Of a DNA stretch of 64,000 nucleotides, positions 57,298-64,000 are shown one piece after another. The DNA lies in NCBI GenBank assembly GCA_034437215.1, contig DAOTVC010000175.1, positions 117,992 through 181,991 of the forward strand. Reading direction: 5' to 3'. Source of the stretch: DAOTVC01 sp034437215 (lineage in GTDB: Bacteria > Chloroflexota > Anaerolineae > B4-G1 > SLSP01). Below the pieces are notes generated by a model. That model ran no database searches and was not told where the DNA came from. It saw nothing but the letters and a program-made list of their open reading frames with translations. The position numbers and the translations under genes are program-made. How positions within the stretch are numbered: the first letter of the stretch is position 1; each line of letters starts with the position of its first letter.

Positions 57298-60200
57298 ATG
57301 TCGTCAAGGACTGCGGAGTCAAAAAGAACCTCTGATCCTCAACCTGGGCCCTCAGAAAGCGCAGCTTTCCCCTTTCTAAGCGGTGGGGGCGAAATGGGCG
57401 CTCGCGTCCGCGCCCACGACTGGTCACAGACTCCCCTCGGACCCGTCGCGCAATGGCCTCCGAGCCTCCGGGCGACGGTCGGTATCGTCCTGAGCGCTGC
57501 CGCGCCCCTCGCCCTCTACTGGGGCAGCGATCTTGTTCTCCTCTACAACGACGCCTGGCGCACACTGATCGGTGATAAGCACCCCGACGCCCTGGGCCGA
57601 CCCGCCCGCGCGGTCTTTCCCGAGATCTGGGAGACCATTGGCCCTTTACTGGAGAGCGTGCTGGCGGGGCGGGGGGCCGTCGAGCTGCAGGACCAGAGGT
57701 TGCTCCTCGAGAGACAGGGGGAGATGGAGGAGGCCTGGTTCGACTACAGCTTCAACCCCATCCCGTGCGCCGCGGGCTCCATAGGAGGCGTTCTGAACCT
57801 CACCACCGAGACCACGGAGCGGGTACGTGTCGAAGGATCTCTTCGGGAAGGCGTAGAGCAGTACCGCTCGCTCTTTGAATCTATGAACGAGGGCTTCGTG
57901 GTGGGTCGAATACTCTACGATCAGGGGGGAAAGCCCCACGCCTACCAGTTCGTCGAAGTGAACGCTGCTTACGAACGGCTCACCGGCATCAGCCGTGAGG
58001 CGTCCCTGCAGAAGACGATCCTGGATCTCATCCCTGGCCTGGAACCGCCGTGGATTGAAAATCACGCCCGGGTCGTCGAGACCGGTGAGCCCCTCCGGTG
58101 GGAGAGCTTCAACGAACAGACCGGGAAGACGTATAGCATCTATTCCTACCGACCGGGACCGGGGCTCTTCGCTTCGATCTTTACCGATGTCACCGAGCGC
58201 AGACGGGCAGAAGAGGCGCTGCGCCAGGCAGAAGAGAGACACCGGGAGCTCATTCAGAATGCACCGGCAGGCATCTACGAGATCGATTTCCGACGGCAGC
58301 GCTTTACCTCCGTCAACGAATCCATGTGCTACATGACCGGCTACAGCCGGGAAGAGCTGCTGGCGATGGATCCCTTCGAGGTGCTGGACGAGGAGGGGCG
58401 GGCGCTTTTCAGGACCAGAATGGCCCAATGGCTCGGCGGAGAGGCGCCCGGTCCGAATGTAGAGTTCCGGGTAAGGACCAAGGACGGCGCGAGCATCGAC
58501 ACGATCTTGAACGTCACCTTCACCACCGACGAGCAGGGGGAGCCCCTCGGGGCGACGGTCGTCGCCCACGACATCACCGAGCGCAAGCGGGCCGAGAAGG
58601 CGTTACAAGCGAGTGAGGAACGCTTCCGCCTGTCGGTCGAAAACCTGCTGAACGCCTTCGCAATCTACACCGCCATCCGCGACGACGAGGGCGCGATCGT
58701 CGACTTTCGCGTGGAGTACGTCAATGAAGCAGCATGTCGCCTCACGGGGCGGAGGCGCGAGGAGTATGTAGGAAGAACCATACTCGAGCTCTATCCGAAC
58801 CTACGCGAGACACCGATTTTCGACTACTACGTCCAAGTCGTCGAGACCGGTGAGCCGGTGTCGAAGGAGGATTTTGCTTTCGAGATATCCTCCCACGGCA
58901 AGTCCAGTACTCACTACTACGACTACCAGATTTCCAGGTTGGGGGATGGATTTGCCGCTTCGTGGCAGGACGTGACCGAGCGCGTGCGGGCACAGCGTGA
59001 ACTGCACCGCGAACGGCAACTGCTGCAGACGATCTACGACACGATCCCGGTGATGCTGAGTATCTACGATCCCGACCTCGAAGAGATCGTGCTCAACAAG
59101 CACCTGGAGCGCGTCACCGGCTGGACGCCGGAGGACACCGCCCGGACCCACATCATGGAGCTGGCCTATCCCGATCCCGACTATCGGCGGGAGGTCGCCG
59201 CGTACATGCAGTCCCTGGAACACGGATTCAAGGACCTCTGCATGACCACCAAAGATGGACGGGTCGTTGAGACCAGCTGGGCCAACGTGGCTCTTCCTGA
59301 TGGGCGGCAGGTGGGGATCGGGATCGACATCTCCGCGCGCAAGCGGGCCGAGGAGGCGTTACGCGAGAGCGAGGAGCGCTTCCGGATGGCGGCTGCGGCC
59401 GCCAAGCTGGGCGCTTACGCCCGTAATCTGCAGACGGGCGAGAACTACTGGTCCCCGGAGTTCCTGGCGATCTATGGCCTGCAACCCGGGGCGGATCTCT
59501 CTTTGCGGGAGGGTATCCCGGCGGCGGTGCATCCTCTGGACCGTCCTCGTGTGCTGGAAGAGGCCCGCGCCCGTGCGGGCCGTGTTGACGCGCCGGAGTT
59601 CAGCAGCGAGTACCGGATCGTCCGGGCCGACGGAGCTCTTCGTTGGGTGCGGGTCCAGGGGCGGATGGAGTTCGACGTCGAGGGGCGGTCCTGGGGCTTG
59701 TCCGGCTTCATCATGGACGTCACGGAGCGCAAGAAGGCCGAACAGGCGCTGCGGGAGAGCGAGCGGCAGTATCGCATATTGACCGAGGTCATGGAGATCG
59801 AGCGCGCCAAGCTGACGGCGGTCATCGACTCCCTGCCGGTGGGCATCCACATCACCGATACTCAGGGTCAGACGCTCTCGATGAACACCGCCGGGCTCAG
59901 ATTGCATGACTTCGAGTCTCTGCCGGAGATGCTCACCCGGCAGGAGCACGACAGCGAGCTCTTCGAGCTGCGGGATCTGAATGGCGCGCCGGTGCCTCCC
60001 GAGGCGTGGCCCTCTGCCAGAGCACTGCGCGGGGAGTACGTTCGAGACCAGGAGCTGCGGCTGAGAAACCGGCAGACCGGTCGGGAGCGCGTCGTCGCCT
60101 ACAGCGCCATCCCCGTGCGCAGTCCCGCCGACGAGACTCGCCTGCTCCTCTACGTGATGGAGGACATCACCGAGCGGAAGCGGGCCGAGCAGCAGGTCCA

Positions 60201-62178
60201 ACGGAGCGTCGCCCAGTTCGAGGCTCTCTTCAATCAGATGACCGAGGGGCTGGTGCTCTTCGATCCGGAGGGCAATCTGCTGGACATGAACCCGGTTGCC
60301 CTGGCGATCCACGGCTTCGAGAGCGTCGAGAGCCTCCGGCGCCACCTGGAGGAGCTCACAGACGTTTTCGAGCTCTTTGATCTGGAGGGGAATCTGCTGC
60401 CCACGTTCGAGTGGCCTATCGGACGCGTACTGCGCGGGGAGACCTTCGACGCCTACGAGGTGCGGGTGCGCCGGCCGGACACCGGTCGGACCTGGATCGG
60501 TTCCTACGGAGGTACGCCCGTCTACGGTCCCGATGGGGAGCTTCTTCTGGCCATCGTCACTCTGCGGGACGTGACTGTGCAACGGGAGACCGAGGAGGCC
60601 TTACGGCGCTACACGGAGCGGTTGCGCTTCCTGCACGAGGTGGATGAGGCGATTCTGAGTGCCCGTTCGGGGCAAGAGGTGGCGGAGGCGGTCGTGAGAC
60701 GCGTACCGCAGCTGCTGCCGGACTGCCTGCGGGCCAGTGTGGTGCTGAATCATCCCGAGACGGCCGAGCTCTCCCTGCTGGCTGCCTTCAACCGGAACGA
60801 GGAGAGCCGGCTGTGTACCGGTTGGCGGGGTCCGGCGGACAGCGCCTGGGACAGCGTTCTGAAGGAGCTGGAGGCGGGACACACCTACGTCGTGGAGGAT
60901 CTGCAGGTGCTGCCTCCTTCCTCGCCACTGATGGAACGGTTGCAGGACGAGGGCGTGCGCGCTCAGGTCTACGCGCCCCTCCTGATCCACGACGAGTTAG
61001 TGGGCACCCTCAACTTCAGCATGAACCATCCGAGCCCGCTCTGCTCCAAGGAGTTGGAGGTAGTGGGCGAGTTGGCGGTGCAGTTGGCCATCGGCCTGGA
61101 GCAGGCGCGCCTGCACGAGGAGGTGCAGCGCTACGCGGAGGAGTTGGAGGCGCTCGTGGAGCAGCGCACGGCAGAGTTGCAGGCCCAGTATGCGCGTTTG
61201 AAGGCCGTCCTGCACAACACCAACGATGGCTTCCTGGTCACGGACCGCTCGGGGACGATTCTCCACAGCAATCCGGTGGTGGAGACCTGGCTGCAGCAGG
61301 CGCTCTCCGAGGAAGGGGCAGCACAACTACGGGGGACTGTGCGGGATCTGGCGGGGGACGCCAGTTCTCGTCCCGAACGAGTTCTGGAACTCCCAGGGCT
61401 CGACCTACACCTCAAGGCAGCGCCCCTGGACAACTTCAACGGGGACACCGGGGTGGTGATCGCAGCCCACGACGTCAGCCATCTCAAGACCCTGGAGCGC
61501 ATGCGCTCCCAATTCATCACCGACGTCTCCCACGAACTGCGGACGCCCATCACCACCATCAGCCTCTACGCCCAGATGTTGGGGCAGGGGAGCGAGAAGC
61601 AGGCGCAGTACGTGGAGGCGCTGCAGACGGAGAGCCGGCGTCTGGGTCAGCTGGTCGAGGAGATCGTGCGCTTCTCCCAGATCGCCGCAGGGCGTCTGGA
61701 ACTGGCCTCCGAGCGACTCGATCTTGCCGGATTGGTCGAGGGGGTCGTTGCGGAGTACCGTGAGGTGGCCGAGGAGGGCGGTGTCTCCCTGATCTTTGAA
61801 CCTGTGGGAGCCTCAATTCCCGTCCGTGGTGATCGGGAGAAGTTAGAGCGCACTATCCGCAACCTCCTCGACAACGCCACCCGCTACACCGAAGGTGGAG
61901 GCTCCGTCGTCGTAAGCGTTGCCACCCCCGAGTGGGACGGGGTCTCCTGGGCCACGGTGAGCGTCGCCGACACGGGTAGCGGTATCGCGCCCGCGGAGCT
62001 CTCTCACGTCTTCGAGCGCTTCTTCCGCGGCGCGGCACCGCGCAAGAAGCAGCTCTCGGGCACCGGCTTGGGCCTGGCGGTCGTGAAGGAGCTCGTCGAA
62101 CTACACGAGGGTTGGGTCACTGTGGAGAGCCGGGTGGGGGAGGGGAGTACCTTCACCGTCTGGCTGCCCCTGGCGTGA
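57298..62178 (+). CDS. giant multi-PAS/GAF sensor histidine kinase
   Basis: About 1626 residues, with no TM segment or signal peptide, so a cytosolic sensor. The order is: an N-terminal PAS-like domain (about 30-178; HDWSQTPLGPVAQWPPSLRA, FYNDAWRTLIGDKHP-like), seven further PAS/PAC units (about 190-300, 315-430, 440-562, 575-683, 695-813, 835-960, 975-1095), GAF (about 1112-1275), coiled coil, one more PAS (about 1300-1394), HisKA with His1412 in ITDVSHELRTPITT, and HATPase_c (LLDNATRYTEGGG, VADTGSGIAPAEL, GTGLGLAVVKEL). No receiver is attached and no partner regulator is adjacent. The ATG at 57298 has GGGAG upstream; ATG at 57280 is possible. Confidence 0.93.
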   Translation: MSSRTAESKRTSDPQPGPSESAAFPFLSGGGEMGARVRAHDWSQTPLGPVAQWPPSLRATVGIVLSAAAPLALYWGSDLVLLYNDAWRTLIGDKHPDALGRPARAVFPEIWETIGPLLESVLAGRGAVELQDQRLLLERQGEMEEAWFDYSFNPIPCAAGSIGGVLNLTTETTERVRVEGSLREGVEQYRSLFESMNEGFVVGRILYDQGGKPHAYQFVEVNAAYERLTGISREASLQKTILDLIPGLEPPWIENHARVVETGEPLRWESFNEQTGKTYSIYSYRPGPGLFASIFTDVTERRRAEEALRQAEERHRELIQNAPAGIYEIDFRRQRFTSVNESMCYMTGYSREELLAMDPFEVLDEEGRALFRTRMAQWLGGEAPGPNVEFRVRTKDGASIDTILNVTFTTDEQGEPLGATVVAHDITERKRAEKALQASEERFRLSVENLLNAFAIYTAIRDDEGAIVDFRVEYVNEAACRLTGRRREEYVGRTILELYPNLRETPIFDYYVQVVETGEPVSKEDFAFEISSHGKSSTHYYDYQISRLGDGFAASWQDVTERVRAQRELHRERQLLQTIYDTIPVMLSIYDPDLEEIVLNKHLERVTGWTPEDTARTHIMELAYPDPDYRREVAAYMQSLEHGFKDLCMTTKDGRVVETSWANVALPDGRQVGIGIDISARKRAEEALRESEERFRMAAAAAKLGAYARNLQTGENYWSPEFLAIYGLQPGADLSLREGIPAAVHPLDRPRVLEEARARAGRVDAPEFSSEYRIVRADGALRWVRVQGRMEFDVEGRSWGLSGFIMDVTERKKAEQALRESERQYRILTEVMEIERAKLTAVIDSLPVGIHITDTQGQTLSMNTAGLRLHDFESLPEMLTRQEHDSELFELRDLNGAPVPPEAWPSARALRGEYVRDQELRLRNRQTGRERVVAYSAIPVRSPADETRLLLYVMEDITERKRAEQQVQRSVAQFEALFNQMTEGLVLFDPEGNLLDMNPVALAIHGFESVESLRRHLEELTDVFELFDLEGNLLPTFEWPIGRVLRGETFDAYEVRVRRPDTGRTWIGSYGGTPVYGPDGELLLAIVTLRDVTVQRETEEALRRYTERLRFLHEVDEAILSARSGQEVAEAVVRRVPQLLPDCLRASVVLNHPETAELSLLAAFNRNEESRLCTGWRGPADSAWDSVLKELEAGHTYVVEDLQVLPPSSPLMERLQDEGVRAQVYAPLLIHDELVGTLNFSMNHPSPLCSKELEVVGELAVQLAIGLEQARLHEEVQRYAEELEALVEQRTAELQAQYARLKAVLHNTNDGFLVTDRSGTILHSNPVVETWLQQALSEEGAAQLRGTVRDLAGDASSRPERVLELPGLDLHLKAAPLDNFNGDTGVVIAAHDVSHLKTLERMRSQFITDVSHELRTPITTISLYAQMLGQGSEKQAQYVEALQTESRRLGQLVEEIVRFSQIAAGRLELASERLDLAGLVEGVVAEYREVAEEGGVSLIFEPVGASIPVRGDREKLERTIRNLLDNATRYTEGGGSVVVSVATPEWDGVSWATVSVADTGSGIAPAELSHVFERFFRGAAPRKKQLSGTGLGLAVVKELVELHEGWVTVESRVGEGSTFTVWLPLA

Positions 62179-62282
62179 GCGCTCTTGAAACTATACCCCC
62201 GAGTGAGTGTGGGTGGCCTACTTACACGGTGCTTGCGTCACTGAAATTTGCGAGCTTCAAACGCCTGCGAGAGGCTCCAGGT
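62178..62282. repeat. dispersed repeat, family B, copy 3 (truncated)
   Basis: AGCGCTCTTGAAA, CCCGAGTGAGTGT, CTTACACGGTGCTTGCGTCA, GAAATTTGCGAGCTTCAAAC and GCCTGCGAGAGGCTCC follow copy 2 in the same orientation. The distal 50 bases are lost. It starts at the last base of the kinase stop codon. Confidence 0.82.
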
Positions 62283-62291
62283 GTAGAATCA

Positions 62292-62325
62292 TCACGTTTC
62301 ACGCTTTATGTTTCAAGTTAAGAGC
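62292..62325. repeat. family A repeat fragment
   Basis: CACGTTTCACGCTTTATG followed by TTTCAAGTTAA matches the inner and end parts of family A, placed just after B copy 3, as copy A5 is placed after copy B2. Confidence 0.55.
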
Positions 62326-62340
62326 AGATCAGGAGGGCGG

Positions 62341-63477
62341 GTGACACTTCACAGATTCAAGCGCGTGGGGCTTTCTCTGGCGTTGGCGGTTCTGGGCTTG
62401 GCGGTGGTGTGGGGCGTGTTGGGCGGTCAACCGGCGCAGGCGCAGAGCGGTAGCATCTTCGTCGATAAGCGGTTGGGGCGCGGCGACCCGGTGGTCTACG
62501 TGGGTGAGTACATGACCTTCACCCTCCAGATCCGCAACGATGCCGCCTTTACGGTGACCGTGCTCCCGTTGCGCGACACCTTCAACGCTGCGGTGTTGCG
62601 CTACGTCGACGCCTCGCCTGCAGCGCCCGACGTGGTGAACCAGGCCGGCGGCGAACTCAACTGGACCGATCTGACCACCTACTTCGGAGATCTGGCGCCG
62701 GGACAGGAGGTCTGGCTGACCGTGGGCTTTGTCGCCGAGCATCCTGCACCGGCGATCGTGAACGCCGCCGAGGCCTACGATGTCGAGGGCTCTCAGGGGG
62801 AGGTCGGCGGAGGCGACAGCACCGTCACGGACACCGTGGCGGTCGGTGGCAGTGCCCCTGTGGAGAAGACGTTGCTGGAGGGGCTGAACCCCCAAGTGGG
62901 GGCGCTCCTCACCTTCACCATCGCCATCACCAATCAGGGATACGTGACCTTGACCCACGTACCCCTGGTAGATGACTACAACCCACAGTGGATGGCCTTC
63001 TCCTACGCCGATCCGCCGCCGGATGCGGTGCTGACAACCACGGGGGTGCTTTCGTGGACGGATATCACCAGCTGGACCGGCGACATCCCCCCCTTTCAAG
63101 CGGTGACCATCACGACGGTCTTCACGGCCTTGGCTTCGGCCGACGAGATGGCCCTCAACCGAGCGGAGGTGGAGGCCGCCAGCGACTGGTACGGGAACGA
63201 TCTGGCCGGCGGTGCCGACGAGGTGCCCATCACGATCATCAACCAACCGACACCCACGCCGCCTACACCGACGCCTTCCACGCCGTCTACCCCATCCCCC
63301 CCGTCTGCCCCGACGGCGACGCCCACCGCGCTGCCCACGCCCACGCCGGTCATCATGCTGCTGCCGGTCAGCGGCCATCCGAGTTCAGGTGCCGGATGGC
63401 GGGGGTGGAGCTGGCTGGTCGTCTTCGCCCTGGTTGCGGGATCGATCGGCCTACGCCGCTACTCACAGCTGCGGTAG
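62341..63477 (+). CDS. DUF11-repeat surface protein with Pro/Thr stalk and C-terminal TM
   Basis: A 378-residue exported protein. The signal peptide (about 1-36) ends near QPAQAQS. Two DUF11-like beta-sandwich repeats follow (about 37-170 and 175-300), each with FTLQIRNDAAFTVTV- or FTIAITNQGYVTLTH-type strands. A Pro/Thr/Ser-rich stalk (about 302-340) and a TM segment (about 352-372) end in a basic tail, so the protein is held in the membrane with the repeats outside. It probably has an adhesive or structural role. The start is GTG at 62341, 5 bases after AGGAGG. It follows the histidine kinase by 162 bases. Confidence 0.85.
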   Translation: MTLHRFKRVGLSLALAVLGLAVVWGVLGGQPAQAQSGSIFVDKRLGRGDPVVYVGEYMTFTLQIRNDAAFTVTVLPLRDTFNAAVLRYVDASPAAPDVVNQAGGELNWTDLTTYFGDLAPGQEVWLTVGFVAEHPAPAIVNAAEAYDVEGSQGEVGGGDSTVTDTVAVGGSAPVEKTLLEGLNPQVGALLTFTIAITNQGYVTLTHVPLVDDYNPQWMAFSYADPPPDAVLTTTGVLSWTDITSWTGDIPPFQAVTITTVFTALASADEMALNRAEVEAASDWYGNDLAGGADEVPITIINQPTPTPPTPTPSTPSTPSPPSAPTATPTALPTPTPVIMLLPVSGHPSSGAGWRGWSWLVVFALVAGSIGLRRYSQLR

Positions 63478-63513
63478 GAGACCCTTCCACCCGACTGCCC
63501 CGCGTCGCAGTCT

Positions 63514-63771
63514 TCAGTCGGTCGCCGGCTCGAAGGAGAAGCTGTCGTAGTAGACGACCTGCTCCACGGTGATGTTGGGGTTGCGGTAGAGCCCGAACTT
63601 GAGGTAGTGGGCGTGGGGGTTCCACATGTTCGGACCCTGCACCCGGCCCGCGGTGAGCGGCTCCCCGTCGATCCAGGCCTCGACCCACCCGTCGCTCCCG
63701 GTCGACCAGTGGATCTCGATCTCGACGGCAATCCACTCCCCCTTGGGGATGGCGCGCACCGCCACCGGCAG
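63514..63771 (-). pseudogene. 3' fragment of heparin-lyase-like (polysaccharide lyase) gene
   Basis: In one frame the DNA reads AVRAIPKGEWIAVEIEIHWS, GSDGWVEAWIDGEPLTAGRV, NMWNPHAHYLKFGLYRNP and VVYYDSFSFEP before the stop at 63514. This is the C-terminal part of the jelly-roll found in heparin lyase I-like proteins (WSTG-DG-VEAWIDGE, then KFGLYR and YYD). The first two thirds are missing: upstream, the same frame passes without a stop into SLC13-like sequence at about 63771. No RBS lies near the GTG at 63765. It is a 3' remnant fused to unrelated DNA. Confidence 0.75.
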
Positions 63772-63943
63772 GATGACGGCGTCGCTGCCGAAGCCGGCGA
63801 AGGCTCTCTCAACGGGCAGTAACCCCGTGATGGTCAGAGAGCAGGATGCCCAGTGCCGTCACATCGGTGGGGATCAGCTCCAGGGCGAAGAGCACGAGTC
63901 CTACAACGACAGTGCTTAGAAGAAGGATGATTTCGGGTGTCAT
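63772..63943 (-). pseudogene. 5' fragment of SLC13-type permease gene, frameshifted
   Basis: ATG at 63943 opens MTPEIILLLSTVVVGLVLFA then LELIPTDVTALGILLS, the first TM region of an SLC13/DASS or related anion permease. That frame stops at 63809 after 44 residues. In the neighbouring frame the family sequence continues as SLTITGLLPVERAFAGFGSD then AVI, so one frameshift in a CTCTCT run separates the two. At about 63771 the permease sequence ends and the lyase-like sequence begins. The whole segment is therefore a broken chimera, unless the shift is an assembly error. Confidence 0.7.
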
Positions 63944-64000
63944 AGTCAGTAGCCCCAGTTTGTTCTGTCTCGGTCGTCTCAATTGCCACTATTTTTTAGA

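Overview
The window is GC-rich bacterial chromosome, dense and mostly collinear, with no rRNA, tRNA, CRISPR array or phage genes seen. The gene set suggests a Chloroflexota bacterium of Anaerolineae/Caldilineae type. The pointers are VanW-like and DUF11 surface proteins with Pro/Thr-rich stalks, many lipobox lipoproteins (even the membrane-fusion proteins of an ABC exporter), GH94 phosphorylases with a LacI-controlled sugar ABC transporter, and a giant multi-PAS kinase. This taxonomy is inference from gene content, not from a marker gene.

Layout. 1-7.1 kb: a PHP-domain phosphoesterase cut by the left edge, a VanW-like protein, a two-TM protein, a YhhN protein, a MOP/MATE-like carrier and an Old Yellow Enzyme. 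7.2-15.2 kb: a plus-strand operon of a TetR regulator, two ABC-2 permeases, two ABC ATPases and two HlyD-type lipoproteins. This is a doubled version of the ybhGFSR-type exporter, with a good promoter and an overlapping operator cluster. 15.1-38.4 kb: a long minus-strand run that reads like a stress and envelope-maintenance block (diacylglycerol kinase, YihY, HPF-like, P2-type ATPase, SDR, ChaB, two BON proteins around MgtC, BaeRF-like, YggT, rhomboid, GlsB, PRC-barrel, S1-domain protein). Inside it, at 27.9-35.8 kb, sit sulfur-related genes: an MBL-rhodanese, a tandem rhodanese, a SoxB-like hydrolase and a TauE/SafE carrier. 38.0-39.4 kb: two atypical receiver proteins.

39.6-51.9 kb: a beta-glucoside utilisation locus on the minus strand, read from right to left. 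It holds a LacI repressor with a strong promoter and two perfect 16-bp operators, a sugar-binding lipoprotein, two permeases, a cellobiose phosphorylase, a clan GH-A hydrolase lipoprotein, a conserved hypothetical with no normal start codon, a second GH94 enzyme and a truncated binding-protein-like ORF. No ATPase is encoded here. 52-57 kb: a nitroreductase, an NTF2-like protein, YbaN, a duplicated retropepsin-like protease, a ZIP transporter and a small P-loop kinase, separated by dispersed repeats. 57.3-62.2 kb: one histidine kinase of about 1626 residues. 62.3-64 kb: a DUF11 surface protein, then a chimeric pseudogene joining the 5' end of an SLC13-type permease to the 3' end of a heparin-lyase-like gene.

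The most unusual structure is intergenic. There are at least two families of dispersed palindromic elements: A, about 105 bp, with five copies plus a fragment; and B, about 155 bp, with three copies. Copies of B followed by A lie in direct orientation on both sides of the giant kinase.
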